64,000 nucleotides of DNA from Martinezella lusitana (GCF_010668395.1 NZ_WUEY01000004.1:124001-188000), one strand, 5' to 3'; positions 1 through 9,099 are shown, counted from the first letter of the stretch. Notes: generated from the letters alone by a model not told the origin. Translations and numbers: made by a program.

Positions 1-83
1 TCCGCACCGGCCTCGGCGCTCGTCTCGGCGTCAATCTGGGTTACCTGAAGGTCACGCCGAATCCCACCTGGAATCCTTTCTGA
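1..83 (+). CDS. C-terminal end of a DUF1134 (EipA-like) protein, partial
   Basis: Only the last 26 codons are inside the window, ending in TGA at 81-83. The tail is glycine-rich, followed by GYLKVTPNPTWNPF. From memory, DUF1134 proteins of Rhizobiales (EipA, an envelope-integrity protein in Brucella) end in a similar Gly-rich strand and a TWNPF tail; this cannot be confirmed from so short a piece. A strong terminator follows 40 bases later, so this is the last gene of its transcript. Confidence 0.5.
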   Translation, partial: RTGLGARLGVNLGYLKVTPNPTWNPF

Positions 84-122
84 GCCTTTCCGCCACAACA
101 TCTCCCAGGCAGCACACGCCTT

Positions 123-151
123 GGCCCGCTTGCATTGCGGGCCTTTTCTTT
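123..151 (+). terminator. Rho-independent terminator
   Basis: A perfect 7-bp GC stem (GGCCCGC at 123-129, GCGGGCC at 137-143) with a 7-base loop is followed directly by a T-rich tract at 144-151. It ends the DUF1134-like transcript. Confidence 0.85.
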
Positions 152-269
152 CACCAGAACCCGTCTCGAGCCGATAAACCATATCCGCCTTAAACGCTTG
201 CCCGCATGGCTAACCCATGATTAATCATTTTATCGAGATCGAACATAACTCCAGGATACTGGCCGCGTC

Positions 270-1481
270 GTGATTCAATATGCTCTCTTGTTCGGATTGG
301 GCTTTCTGACGGCCGCTCTTCTGGTCTTCCTCATCGCGCCGGCAATCCATCGCCGCATCGTCTGGTTCACCGAAAAGCGCATGCGAGCGACGATGCCGTT
401 GAGCCCGCAGGAAGTGCGCGCGCAGAAGGACATGGCCCGCGCCCTCTTCGCGGCCGAAAACGCCCGCACCGAGCGGGCCCTGACACAGGAGCGCGACAAG
501 ACCGTCGCGCTGCAGATCCATAACGGAAAACTTCAGCAGGAAGCCAGCCGTCTCTCTGCCGGGGGCGCCGAGCTGCAGACGCGCATCGACGATCTGGAGG
601 TGGAAGCGGGCGAGCTGCGCTCGCGCCTGCGTCAGGAAGAAAGCTACATCAGCCAGCTCAAATCGAGCATCCATACCGCCGAACAGGCCAGCGCCGAAAA
701 GGAAGCTGATATCGACGGGCTGCGCAAGCGGATGACGAAGATGGGCGCCGATGCGGACAATCTGAAGATCGACCTCGCAACCCGCGAAACCGAGATCGAG
801 AGCCTGAAACTGCGCATCAACACCTTGCGGGACGAGCGTGATACATTGCGTCAGGATCTAAGCGCGGTGAGCCAGCGCGCGGCGGATGCCGAACAGTCGC
901 TGCGCCAGGAAAGTGACAAGAGCAAAAGGCTCGAGGAGCGCCTCGATCGCGAGATCGCCGGCAACGCCGACAAGGAAACGGCGATCGAACGCCATGCTCA
1001 GGATGTCATTCGCCTCAGAGAGCGGCTCGAGGCCGCCGTCAGGGAATCGAGGGAAGCCGGCAAGGCGTTGCGAGCCGCCGGCCTCGCATCGCCGAAGAAG
1101 CCGGCAAAGATGCCGAAGCTCTCCGCCGCATCCATGATCGCCGGCACGGCAGACGAGCAGGCGCAGATGACGGAACAGCCGCAAACGGCGGAACCGGAAC
1201 GAACAGTGGAAGACGAGATCGCCCAAATGACGGAAGAGGTTCGCAATCGGGCGGCCGCCCTATCCGACCGCTTGCTGAAAGCCCGCTCGCCGGCGCACGA
1301 CAATGCGATGCGCGAGGAAATTGCCAAGATTGCCGCCAATATGGTCGCCCTGACGGCGCTCAAGGAGGGTGACAGCTCCCCGATATTCGATCTTCTGCCG
1401 AAGGATCGAGATCCCCTCGACCCGGGCGCACGCGCCAGCCTTGCCGATCGCGTGGCGGCGATGCTGCAAAAACACCCCTGA
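270..1481 (+). CDS. Membrane-anchored coiled-coil protein of unknown function
   Basis: The 403-residue protein begins at a GTG codon. Residues about 5-25 form one hydrophobic segment, after which the chain is cytoplasmic and, from about 60 to 260, a heptad-rich coiled coil full of Glu, Arg, Gln and Leu. A short Ala/Lys/Pro-rich linker (about 265-305) precedes a C-terminal helical part. No catalytic motif is visible. The layout (one N-terminal membrane anchor, long coiled coil) resembles structural or scaffolding proteins, but I do not recognise a named family. It stands alone, with convergent spoU-type genes downstream across a repeat-rich gap. Confidence 0.8.
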   Translation: MIQYALLFGLGFLTAALLVFLIAPAIHRRIVWFTEKRMRATMPLSPQEVRAQKDMARALFAAENARTERALTQERDKTVALQIHNGKLQQEASRLSAGGAELQTRIDDLEVEAGELRSRLRQEESYISQLKSSIHTAEQASAEKEADIDGLRKRMTKMGADADNLKIDLATRETEIESLKLRINTLRDERDTLRQDLSAVSQRAADAEQSLRQESDKSKRLEERLDREIAGNADKETAIERHAQDVIRLRERLEAAVRESREAGKALRAAGLASPKKPAKMPKLSAASMIAGTADEQAQMTEQPQTAEPERTVEDEIAQMTEEVRNRAAALSDRLLKARSPAHDNAMREEIAKIAANMVALTALKEGDSSPIFDLLPKDRDPLDPGARASLADRVAAMLQKHP

Positions 1482-1531
1482 AGCGCATTGCGATTTTTCA
1501 GATCCGCTTCTTGCGCTTCGGGTCTTGGATT

Positions 1532-1583
1532 TCAAACATGTCGTTTTCATAAAACCGCTGCACGCTTTTGCGTGACATGCCTT
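1532..1583. repeat. Rhizobial palindromic intergenic repeat, CATGTCG type
   Basis: An imperfect palindrome runs from CATGTCG at 1537-1543 to GTGACATG near 1579, around a core of the form AAAACCGCTGCACGCTTTTG. Similar sequences are, from general knowledge, scattered in rhizobial intergenic DNA. It lies between two convergent genes, so it could fold in either transcript. Confidence 0.6.
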
Positions 1584-1660
1584 GGACAAACCGAGCCGGA
1601 AGTGCCTGGAGCCTTTCCGCCTCTCTTCGAATCGCGAAAACGCTCTATCCTTTCGTTTCT

Positions 1661-1708
1661 GCGCAATTCCGGATGGAAAACCGCAAGACGCTTTTCCTGG
1701 AATTGCGT
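1661..1708. repeat. Rhizobial palindromic intergenic repeat, CAATTCCGG type
   Basis: Perfect 9-bp arms CGCAATTCC (1662-1670) and GGAATTGCG (1699-1707) enclose a second pair, GGAAAA and TTTTCC. Related copies occur at 12821-12863 and 13952-13999. The right end touches the stop codon of the SpoU methyltransferase gene, so it lies at the 3' end of that transcript and may act as a terminator or mRNA stabiliser. Confidence 0.75.
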
Positions 1709-2541
1709 TAGATTCGTCCGTTCCTGGCAGCCATCTCGAAGAGAGCGATGCCACTCGCCGTCGCGACATTCAGGCTGTCCAGCCCTGGCGCCTGTGGAAT
1801 CCGCACGCTGCTGAAGGCGGCGAGAATACTTGGCGGCAGCCCATCGCCCTCCGTGCCGACCACAAGCGCCATGCGCTCCGAGGTCGGGATGTCGCGAAGA
1901 TCGACGGCCCCTCGTGGCGACAGGCTCCAGATCGCAAAGCCGCGCTCGGCAAGCGCCGCAAGCAGTTCGACGCCGCTCAATTGCCGACGATAGGGCACCG
2001 TGAGAATCGAGCCGACCGAAACCCGCAGCGCCTTTCGATAGAGCGGATCGCAGCAGCTCTCGTCCAGCAGTACCGCATCCGCGCCGAAGGCCGCGGCATT
2101 GCGGAACATGGAGCCCATGTTGTCGTGATTTGAAATGCCGCAGCCGACAAGGACGAGCGCCTGTTCCGCAAGCTGGTCGAGAAAGGCGTTCATCCCGCCT
2201 TCCTCGGTTCTGCGCCCCAAGGCAAGGACACCCCGATGCAGGTGAAAGCCGACGATGCCGTCCAGCACCTCGGCCTCCGCGGCGTAGATCGGGACGTCGG
2301 CCGCAAAGCTGTCGATGATGTCAGCCAGCCCGGCGACGCGATTTTTGAGCAGCAGCACTTTTTCCGCGACGAAATCGCCGCCCGCCTCGTGCGCTCCGGC
2401 GAGAAGCCGCAATACGACCGTGCCTTCCGCAATGAAGCGGCTCTCGCGGCCGGTGAGGTCGCGTTCGCGGATATCGCGGAACTCCGCAATGCGCGGATCG
2501 TCGGGACGTGTGATCTCGATGAGCCGCTCGCTCGTCATCAT
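1708..2541 (-). CDS. SpoU/TrmH-family RNA 2'-O-methyltransferase
   Basis: This 277-residue protein carries the three SpoU (SPOUT) knot motifs in order: NHDNMGSMFRNAAAFGAD (motif 1, with the conserved Asn and Arg), LVVGTEGDGLP (motif 2) and IPQAPGLDSLNVATASGIA (motif 3). The family uses S-adenosylmethionine to methylate ribose 2'-OH in rRNA or tRNA; the exact target nucleotide cannot be told from sequence. The start chosen is the first of two adjacent ATG codons (2541 or 2538), seven bases past the stop of the upstream small membrane protein, which suggests co-transcription. The longer frame up to 2628 would overlap that gene and lacks family similarity. Confidence 0.9.
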   Translation of the reverse strand: MMTSERLIEITRPDDPRIAEFRDIRERDLTGRESRFIAEGTVVLRLLAGAHEAGGDFVAEKVLLLKNRVAGLADIIDSFAADVPIYAAEAEVLDGIVGFHLHRGVLALGRRTEEGGMNAFLDQLAEQALVLVGCGISNHDNMGSMFRNAAAFGADAVLLDESCCDPLYRKALRVSVGSILTVPYRRQLSGVELLAALAERGFAIWSLSPRGAVDLRDIPTSERMALVVGTEGDGLPPSILAAFSSVRIPQAPGLDSLNVATASGIALFEMAARNGRI

Positions 2542-2548
2542 GCGGCCG

Positions 2549-2926
2549 TCAGTTGGACAGCGATATGGTCGCCACGATGCGGCCGATACCGTAGTCGAAG
2601 ACGATGGCCTGGCGCTGGCCGCCGGCAAGCGTGCCGTAGAACAGCACCTGATTGCCCGACAGCGCCGTGGACTGGACGGTGAAGCCCGCCGGCAGCATAG
2701 CAGTCACGGCAACGGGGGCATCGGAGGGGATGCCGGACGCCGCCTGCCCCGCGGGCTTCGCCGATGGCTTCATCGTCTTGTAGACAACGGCGCCGAAGAC
2801 AGCCATAAGGCTCACCACCATGACGGCCGCAGAGACGATCTGCAGGCGGATCATCTTGCGTCGGACTTTCTCCAGGGCCGGATCGAGGGGCTTTTCCTCT
2901 TGATCGCCTGGCTCGAGATTCGTCAT
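2549..2926 (-). CDS. Small single-pass membrane protein (DUF6476-like)
   Basis: The 125-residue protein has a charged N-terminus (residues 1-27), one strongly hydrophobic helix at about 29-50, and a presumably periplasmic C-terminal half rich in Ala, Gly and Val. No catalytic motif is seen. I think it matches the DUF6476 group found in alphaproteobacteria near RluA-type pseudouridine synthases, but that is recollection. It is first in a two-gene transcript with the SpoU methyltransferase and divergent from the RluD-like gene, from which it is separated by about 50 bases. Confidence 0.7.
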   Translation of the reverse strand: MTNLEPGDQEEKPLDPALEKVRRKMIRLQIVSAAVMVVSLMAVFGAVVYKTMKPSAKPAGQAASGIPSDAPVAVTAMLPAGFTVQSTALSGNQVLFYGTLAGGQRQAIVFDYGIGRIVATISLSN

Positions 2927-2976
2927 CGATGCGTCCTTGCTTCCAGTAGAGCGCTTTGTGCGCCGGAGAAATACGT

Positions 2977-4002
2977 TTGAGCGACCCCTTTAAAGAAGCC
3001 GCGAGCAATAGAAAAGTCCTTACCGCCGATGAAAGTGCCGAAGGACGGCTCGATTCATGGCTGACGGCCGAGATCGGCGAGGAATTCTCCCGCAGTCGCG
3101 TGCAGGCACTGATCAAGGAGGGCGCGGTTTCGCTCAAGGGCACGCCGGTAACGGATGCAAAACGCAAGGTGCGCCCCGGCGACGTCTACGAGATCACGAT
3201 GCCCGAGCCGGAGGACCCGACGCCGCAGGGCGAGGATATCCCGCTCGACGTGCTCTATGAGGACGATGACGTCATCGTCATCTCCAAGCCCGCAGGGCTG
3301 GTCGTCCATCCCGCCGCAGGCAACTGGACCGGAACATTGGTCAATGCGCTGATCCACCATTGCGGCGCCAGCCTTTCCGGTATCGGCGGCGTCCGCCGCC
3401 CCGGCATCGTGCACCGGCTGGACAAGGATACGACAGGCGTGATGGTCGTCGCCAAGAATGACGTCGCTCACCGGCATCTATCCCAGCAGTTTGCCGATCA
3501 CGGCAGGACGACATCGCTGGAGCGCGCCTATCAGGCCATCGTCTGGGGACGGCCCCGCCAGCTCGTCGGCACTATCGACGCCCCTCTCGGCCGGTCGAGC
3601 AGCGACCGCACGCGCCGTGCCGTCAAGCGCCCGGATTCGCAGGATGCCGATGAGGCCATCACGCATTACGAGGTGCTCGAGCGCTTTCTCGAAACGCCGG
3701 ACGCAACCGCCCTCGCTTCGCTGATCGACTGCCATCTGGAAACCGGCCGCACGCACCAGATCCGCGTGCATATGGCCCATATCGGCCACCCCTTGCTCGG
3801 CGACGCCGTCTATGGCGGCGGCTTCAAGACCAAGGCCAACCTTCTGCCGGAAGCAGCCAGGGCAGTCGTCGGCCGCTTCACGCGTCAGGCCCTGCATGCC
3901 TATATGCTGCAGTTCGAACACCCGCGCACCGGCGAGGTCATGCATTTCGAGGCACCCTTGCCCGATGACATGGAAGAGTTGGCGGCGGCGCTGCGGGGAT
4001 GA
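2977..4002 (+). CDS. RluA-family 23S rRNA pseudouridine synthase, RluD-type
   Basis: An N-terminal S4 RNA-binding domain (about residues 15-80) is followed by the RluA catalytic core. The catalytic-loop motif HRLDKDTTG holds the essential Asp, and the motif GRTHQIRVHM follows later. The family isomerises uridines in 23S rRNA; RluD modifies helix 69. I prefer the TTG at 2977 because GGAGAA sits six bases upstream; the frame could be opened from a TTG at 2956. Length (341 residues) is normal for RluD. The exact specificity (RluC or RluD) is an inference. Confidence 0.88.
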   Translation: MSDPFKEAASNRKVLTADESAEGRLDSWLTAEIGEEFSRSRVQALIKEGAVSLKGTPVTDAKRKVRPGDVYEITMPEPEDPTPQGEDIPLDVLYEDDDVIVISKPAGLVVHPAAGNWTGTLVNALIHHCGASLSGIGGVRRPGIVHRLDKDTTGVMVVAKNDVAHRHLSQQFADHGRTTSLERAYQAIVWGRPRQLVGTIDAPLGRSSSDRTRRAVKRPDSQDADEAITHYEVLERFLETPDATALASLIDCHLETGRTHQIRVHMAHIGHPLLGDAVYGGGFKTKANLLPEAARAVVGRFTRQALHAYMLQFEHPRTGEVMHFEAPLPDDMEELAAALRG

Positions 4003-4098
4003 GCGACAGGCTCGGCAGTCGCCAGACTGGACGCCTGTCCCTTGCCGCCCTATAATAGCGGATATGAAGGACCGAAGTCCGAGCGCCTGTGCTTGCCG

Positions 4099-4116
4099 AA
4101 AACGCGACCGCGTTTT
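4099..4116 (+). terminator. Possible terminator after the pseudouridine synthase gene
   Basis: AAAACGC at 4099-4105 and GCGTTTT at 4110-4116 form a 7-bp stem with a 4-base loop. The downstream arm itself ends in four T. It lies in the 371-base gap 4003-4373, about 100 bases after the RluD-like stop codon. The rest of that gap holds only the rpoH promoter and leader described separately. Confidence 0.4.
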
Positions 4117-4230
4117 GGAGGCAGACACGAATTTATCATCCGGCGCGGGAGCATTCGGGAGGATAATCCCAAGGGCAGTATCACGGCGGGGCCTATGGTC
4201 ACGCTGGTATAACACTTGCGTGACCACATC

Positions 4231-4259
4231 CTTGAATCACCGTTTCGCCGTACTTATCT
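4231..4259 (+). promoter_or_regulatory. Candidate rpoH promoter
   Basis: CTTGAA at 4231-4236 and CTTATC/TTATCT at 4253-4259 are spaced 16-17 bases apart, close to the rhizobial vegetative pattern CTTGAC-N17-CTATAT. CTTGAA is also the -35 element of heat-shock promoters in alphaproteobacteria, so autoregulation by RpoH is possible. It would give a leader of roughly 105 bases before the rpoH ATG. Confidence 0.4.
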
Positions 4260-4272
4260 TTACATTGGTTCA

Positions 4273-4295
4273 GTGCGGGGTCCCCGGACCCGCAC
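4273..4295 (+). promoter_or_regulatory. Stem-loop in the rpoH 5' leader
   Basis: GTGCGGGGTCC and GGACCCGCAC form a 10-bp stem with one bulged G and a CC loop. It starts close to the expected 5' end of rpoH mRNA and ends 78 bases before the ATG. It could protect the 5' end or take part in temperature-dependent folding, but nothing in the sequence proves this. Confidence 0.5.
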
Positions 4296-4373
4296 GCCTT
4301 GGTCCGCTTCGCAGAAGGCGCGCAAAATACGCCCCCAGGAGGAACCAAATCTCGAATAGGAGGGTGCACAATC

Positions 4374-5282
4374 ATGGCCCGTAATACCTTACCATCCATT
4401 GCCGCCGGAGAAGCCGGCCTCAATCGTTATCTGGACGAGATCCGCAAGTTCCCGATGCTGGAACCGCAGGAAGAGTACATGCTCGCCAAGCGCTATGCGG
4501 AACATGCCGACCGCCAGGCCGCGCACAGGCTCGTCACCAGTCACCTGCGTCTCGTGGCGAAGATCGCCATGGGCTATCGCGGCTATGGCCTGCCGATCGG
4601 CGAAGTCGTTTCGGAAGGCAATGTCGGCCTGATGCAGGCCGTGAAGAAGTTTGACCCGGAACGCGGTTTCCGCCTGGCAACCTATGCCATGTGGTGGATC
4701 AAGGCCTCGATCCAGGAATACATCCTGCGCTCGTGGTCGCTGGTGAAGATGGGCACGACTGCCAACCAGAAGCGCCTGTTCTTCAACCTGCGCCGTCTGA
4801 AGGGCCGTATCCAGGCCATCGACGACGGCGATCTGAAGCCGGAGCATGTTACCGAGATCGCCACCAAGCTGAAGGTCTCCGAGGAGGAAGTCGTTTCGAT
4901 GAACCGCCGCCTCTCGGGCGACGCTTCGCTGAATGCGCCGATCAAGGCTTCCGAAGGCGATTCCGGCCAGTGGCAGGATTGGCTGGTGGATGATCACGAC
5001 AGCCAGGAAGACGTGCTGATCGAGCAGGACGAACTCGAGACGCGCCGCCGCATGCTAGCACGCGCCATGGGCGTTCTGAACGACCGTGAGCGCCGCATCT
5101 TCGAGGCACGTCGCCTCTCCGATGAGCCGGTGACGCTGGAAGACCTCTCGGCTGAATTCGACATCAGCCGCGAACGTGTGCGCCAGATCGAGGTTCGCGC
5201 TTTCGAAAAGGTCCAGGAAGCCGTGCAGAAGGATGCGCTGGAGCGCGCCAAGGCGCTCCGCGTCGTCGAAGCGACGGCGTAA
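4374..5282 (+). CDS. rpoH: RNA polymerase heat-shock sigma factor RpoH (sigma-32)
   Basis: The 302-residue protein has sigma-70 region 2 (about 50-120, including LATYAMWWIKASIQEYI), the RpoH box QKRLFFNLRR at 132-141 that marks this family, and a region 4 helix-turn-helix near the C-terminus (ISRERVRQIEVRAFEKV). It directs core polymerase to chaperone and protease promoters after heat or other protein-damaging stress. The ATG at 4374 is preferred because AGGAGGG lies about nine bases upstream; an in-frame extension to 4299 has no such site. Rhizobia often carry two or more rpoH genes, and which paralogue this is cannot be told. Confidence 0.97.
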   Translation: MARNTLPSIAAGEAGLNRYLDEIRKFPMLEPQEEYMLAKRYAEHADRQAAHRLVTSHLRLVAKIAMGYRGYGLPIGEVVSEGNVGLMQAVKKFDPERGFRLATYAMWWIKASIQEYILRSWSLVKMGTTANQKRLFFNLRRLKGRIQAIDDGDLKPEHVTEIATKLKVSEEEVVSMNRRLSGDASLNAPIKASEGDSGQWQDWLVDDHDSQEDVLIEQDELETRRRMLARAMGVLNDRERRIFEARRLSDEPVTLEDLSAEFDISRERVRQIEVRAFEKVQEAVQKDALERAKALRVVEATA

Positions 5283-5316
5283 CGCCTCCGACTTCGAAGG
5301 TCTTGATGGATAAAAG

Positions 5317-5342
5317 AAAGGCGGGCCAAAAGCCCGCCTTTT
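5317..5342. terminator. Bidirectional terminator between rpoH and the 791-residue protein gene
   Basis: A perfect 7-bp stem GGCGGGC (5320-5326) / GCCCGCC (5332-5338) is flanked by AAA on the left and TTTT on the right. It therefore gives a U-tract on both strands, and serves rpoH on the plus strand and the convergent gene ending at 5367. Confidence 0.88.
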
Positions 5343-5366
5343 CCATGTTCATCGATGCCGGAAGGA

Positions 5367-7742
5367 TTATTGACCGCTCGAGGCTACGCCGCCGAGCGCT
5401 TGCCATTCCGAGATTGCCTTGTTGAAGGCATCGGTGCCGGTCGGACCCTTTTCCATCGTCAGCAGGGCGCGGCGGCCATTGCGATAGACGACCGGAATAT
5501 CGATCCAGTTGCGATTCTTCAGAAGGTCGAGGTTGGTCTTGCGCGCATCCGGAAAATCGTTCAGCGCAACCATGTAGACATCGTCGGTGACTTTCGCAGG
5601 CACCGCAATCAGCGCATCGCCGCGATCCTGCTCGGTCGCCTTCAATGCAACGCGCTGGACATTGTCGATCGCTCCGCCTTCGAATGACGGCGGCACCTGG
5701 AAGGCCAGCTCGATCAGATGGCTAGCCGGCAGCGAGGAATCCGAATTCCGCGAAACGGTGATGGTAGCGGTCAAACCGCGATCCGGAACGGTGATGAGGC
5801 CCTGCACCGAAGGTTCCGGCCGGCCGTCGGCACCCTTGCCTTCCTGAACGGACCAGGTGACCGTGCCCTGGAAGGCCGAAGGCGAGGTCTGACCAAGGCG
5901 CTCTTCATAGAGAAAAACCTTCTGCCCGTCCGTAGCCGGTGCCGTCTGTTGCGTAACCGGCGGCGGTTGATTGGCGGATGCTTGCTGCTGCTGGTCGGCG
6001 GCAGGTGCCTGCTGGTCCGTCGCGGCGGACGGGGTGGCCGGCGTAGCGGCAGCAGCCGCAGGCGCCTGCGTCTGAGCAGCGCCGGCATCGGCAGCGGCGG
6101 GCGGCGGCGTTGTCGTTGCAGATGGTGCCGCGGCAGCGACATTCTGCTCCGCAACGGATTTGCCTTCGGCAACGCCCGGCTGACCGTTCGGAGCCGGACC
6201 CTCGTCCTCTTCGGTGCCATTGGCCAGAAGACGCTGCGTGAACTTCGTATTGACCGTATTCGGATCGCTTAACGCGGCCACATCCGTATTACCGGCAGCC
6301 GGTGGCTTCTGAGCTGCCGTGTTGCTTTGCGGAGGTATGGCTGCTTGTTGCTGCTGGGCGGCAGGCGCTGCAGCGGGGCTGTCGTTGTTCGCGGGACTGC
6401 TGTTTGCCGCTGCATCCGACGTCGCGGGCGCTGACGCATTCTTCGGCGCCGAGCTGACGAGCTTCGTCACCATGTTGTTGAGCGCATCGCGGTTCAACCA
6501 GGCTGCGTAACCACCGCCACCGACGACCGCAAGGCCGACGAGCGTGACGATGATGCCGGTGGCATTGATGCGACGACGCTTCGGCTCCATGCGGAAGCTT
6601 CGGCCCTGCAGCTTCGCCGCCATGCTTTGATCGAGATCGGGCGGGACGGAGGGACCACCGCCCCGGTCGTCTTCCGCGCGCTTGTCGAAACCGGCAAGCT
6701 CCTTGAGCTCGCGCCAGCCGTCATTGGCAGCATCGGCGTCGGATGCCGTCTTGCGGGGCGAATGCACGTCCGCAAAAAGATCGACGTCGTCAAAGGCGTT
6801 TTCCGGCATCTGCCGCGCCGGCTGCTGGGTCGGCTTGGAAACCGGCGGGACTGGCTCCAACTCTTCGAAGACATCAGCATCCCAGGCGAAGCCCTTGTTG
6901 CCGGCTGGTGCCTTGACGGCCTCGGACGACCCTACCGGCTGCCCGAAAGGCGCTTCCGCAAAAGCCGCGGCCGGCATGACGGGCTCGCTCGGAGGCGAGA
7001 CTACCGGCTCCGGCGCAGACTGACGAACCGGCGCATCGACCTCCGCCCAGATCTGCTCGACCTGGCTTATGACATCATCGACCGGCGTTGCCTGCACGGG
7101 CGTCGCAGGCGCAGCGTGAACGGGCTCCACGGCAACAGCCGGCGCCTCTTCCACATGATGCTGCGGCTCGTCGTGATAGACCGGTTCCGGGGTCGGCTCA
7201 GCGGGAACCTCGGCATGGTGCTCCACGCCGGCATGCGCGGCGGCCGGAGCATAGGGCTCCTCCTCGCGATGCGGTTCGCTCCATTCCTCTACGGGCTGGT
7301 GCTCCTGCACATGTTCGACATGTGCGGCCGGCTCTTCGTAGACGGGTTCCTCGTGAACGGGCTCGGAAACCCTCGGCTCTTCATGGACATGAGCCTCGGC
7401 AGGAACGGCCGCCGGCTCTTCCGCATGGGGCTCGGCGTGCGCCGCACGATGCTCCGCGACGGGTTCGGGAGCGATCTCCTCATGCACAACCGACGCTTCG
7501 GCAACCGACTGCTCTTCACCATCGGGCAAGGCCTCGGCATGCTCGGCCTCGACCTCGACGATCGCGGCCTCAAGCTTGTCGAGCTGGCGGCGCAGCATTT
7601 CCTCGGGCGGGCGCGGCTTCATGCTCTCGAGCTGCCGCTGCACGGCACCACGAGCTCGATCGTAAACCTTGACCCGCATCTCGGGAGTATTGTCCGTCAG
7701 GCCGTCAACGGCCCGTCGAATAACTGCTACAAAATCCGCCAT
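5367..7742 (-). CDS. Large Ala/Pro/Glu-rich single-pass membrane protein
   Basis: The 791-residue protein has a short conserved N-terminus (about 1-65), then a long low-complexity stretch rich in Glu, His, Val, Ala and Pro to about 290. A basic segment and one transmembrane helix follow at about 395-420 (IIVTLVGLAVVGGGGYAAWL). Next come an Ala/Pro/Gln-rich linker and a folded C-terminal domain of about 170 residues starting near KVFLYEERLG. Topology would put the Glu-rich part in the cytoplasm and the folded domain in the periplasm. I do not recognise a named family. ATG 7742 is chosen over an upstream GTG at 7748. It lies next to purA on the same strand. Confidence 0.8.
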   Translation of the reverse strand: MADFVAVIRRAVDGLTDNTPEMRVKVYDRARGAVQRQLESMKPRPPEEMLRRQLDKLEAAIVEVEAEHAEALPDGEEQSVAEASVVHEEIAPEPVAEHRAAHAEPHAEEPAAVPAEAHVHEEPRVSEPVHEEPVYEEPAAHVEHVQEHQPVEEWSEPHREEEPYAPAAAHAGVEHHAEVPAEPTPEPVYHDEPQHHVEEAPAVAVEPVHAAPATPVQATPVDDVISQVEQIWAEVDAPVRQSAPEPVVSPPSEPVMPAAAFAEAPFGQPVGSSEAVKAPAGNKGFAWDADVFEELEPVPPVSKPTQQPARQMPENAFDDVDLFADVHSPRKTASDADAANDGWRELKELAGFDKRAEDDRGGGPSVPPDLDQSMAAKLQGRSFRMEPKRRRINATGIIVTLVGLAVVGGGGYAAWLNRDALNNMVTKLVSSAPKNASAPATSDAAANSSPANNDSPAAAPAAQQQQAAIPPQSNTAAQKPPAAGNTDVAALSDPNTVNTKFTQRLLANGTEEDEGPAPNGQPGVAEGKSVAEQNVAAAAPSATTTPPPAAADAGAAQTQAPAAAAATPATPSAATDQQAPAADQQQQASANQPPPVTQQTAPATDGQKVFLYEERLGQTSPSAFQGTVTWSVQEGKGADGRPEPSVQGLITVPDRGLTATITVSRNSDSSLPASHLIELAFQVPPSFEGGAIDNVQRVALKATEQDRGDALIAVPAKVTDDVYMVALNDFPDARKTNLDLLKNRNWIDIPVVYRNGRRALLTMEKGPTGTDAFNKAISEWQALGGVASSGQ

Positions 7743-7803
7743 CAGCACTTTCTCATGATGCCCGGCGCGCAGCCGGGCCGGGATTCGTCATAGGTTCGCA
7801 ACT

Positions 7804-9099
7804 TTAGCCCTCAAAAGGGTCAGTCACAAGTATGGTGTCCTCGCGCTCCGGGCTGGTCGAAAGCATCGCCACAGGCGCACCGATCAGCTCTTCCACCTGC
7901 CGGACATATTTGATCGCCTGGGCAGGCAGATCGGCCCATTTGCGGGCGCCGACGGTGGATTCCTTCCAGCCTTCGAGCGTGATGTAAATTGGCTCGACGC
8001 GGGCCTGCGCTGCCTGGCTCGCAGGCAGATAATCGATTTCCTTGCCGTCGAGCTTGTAGCCGACGCAGATCTTCAACTCGTCAAGGCCATCGAGCACGTC
8101 GAGCTTGGTGAGCGCGATGCCGGTGATGCCCGAAGTCTTCACGGTCTGGCGCACCAGCACCGCGTCGAACCAGCCGCAACGGCGCGGACGACCGGTGTTG
8201 ACGCCGACTTCGCGGCCGACCGTCGAGAGGTGCTTGCCGATCTCGTCATGCAGCTCGCAGGGGAACGGTCCCTCACCGACGCGGGTCGTATAGGCCTTGG
8301 TGATGCCGAGCACGTAGCCGAGCGCCGTCGGACCGAGGCCGGAGCCGGCGGCGGCCTGGCCGGCAACCGTGTTGGACGAAGTCACGAACGGATAGGTGCC
8401 GTGGTCGTTGTCCAGCAGCGCGCCCTGCGCGCCTTCGAAAAGGATTCGGGCGCCCGCCTTGCGCTGCTCGTCGAGCAGCCGCCAGACCTGATCGATGTAG
8501 GGGAGAATATGCTCCGCGACCGAGGTCAGCTCGGTATGCAGGGTATCGAAGGAAATCTCGTCGAGACCCATGCCGCGACGCAGGGCATTGTGATGGGTCA
8601 GGAGACGGTCGATCTTGGCCGGCAGCGTTTCCGGCTCGGTAAGGTCGACGACGCGAATGGCGCGGCGGCCGACCTTGTCTTCATAAGCCGGACCGATGCC
8701 GCGGCGCGTCGTGCCGATCTTCGTGCCGCTGTTGGAAGCCGCATCTTCGCGCAAGGCATCCAGATCGCGGTGCAGCGACAGGATCAGCGGCGCGTTCTCG
8801 GCAATGCGCAGAACGTCGGGCGTGACCGCGATGCCCTGGGCGCGCAGCTTTTCCACTTCGGCGACGAAATGGTGGGGATCGACGACAACGCCGTTGCCGA
8901 TGACGCTGAGCTTGCCGCGCACGAGCCCGGAGGGCAGTAGCGCGAGCTTGTAGCTGACACCATCGACGACGAGCGTATGACCGGCATTATGACCGCCTTG
9001 AAAGCGTACAATCACATCGGCGCGTTCCGAAAGCCAATCGACAATCTTGCCCTTGCCTTCGTCGCCCCACTGCGAGCCGATCACTACAACGTTCGTCAT
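7804..9099 (-). CDS. purA: Adenylosuccinate synthetase
   Basis: PurA joins IMP and aspartate using GTP, the first step from IMP to AMP. The 431-residue protein is of normal length and shows the N-terminal GTP/IMP motif [16 protein letters not shown] (residues 8-23), [10 protein letters not shown], and the IMP-binding [14 protein letters not shown]. The ATG lies at the first residue of the conserved N-terminus (MTNVVVIG), leaving no doubt about the start. The 60 bases after its stop hold only a short GC stem (7760-7778) without a T-tract, so read-through into the following membrane-protein gene is possible. Confidence 0.98.
   Translation of the reverse strand: MTNVVVIGSQWGDEGKGKIVDWLSERADVIVRFQGGHNAGHTLVVDGVSYKLALLPSGLVRGKLSVIGNGVVVDPHHFVAEVEKLRAQGIAVTPDVLRIAENAPLILSLHRDLDALREDAASNSGTKIGTTRRGIGPAYEDKVGRRAIRVVDLTEPETLPAKIDRLLTHHNALRRGMGLDEISFDTLHTELTSVAEHILPYIDQVWRLLDEQRKAGARILFEGAQGALLDNDHGTYPFVTSSNTVAGQAAAGSGLGPTALGYVLGITKAYTTRVGEGPFPCELHDEIGKHLSTVGREVGVNTGRPRRCGWFDAVLVRQTVKTSGITGIALTKLDVLDGLDELKICVGYKLDGKEIDYLPASQAAQARVEPIYITLEGWKESTVGARKWADLPAQAIKYVRQVEELIGAPVAMLSTSPEREDTILVTDPFEG

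Noticed and set aside
7760..7778. A terminator after purA
   Set aside because: The 7-bp GC stem has no T-tract on the minus strand, so it is at best weak.
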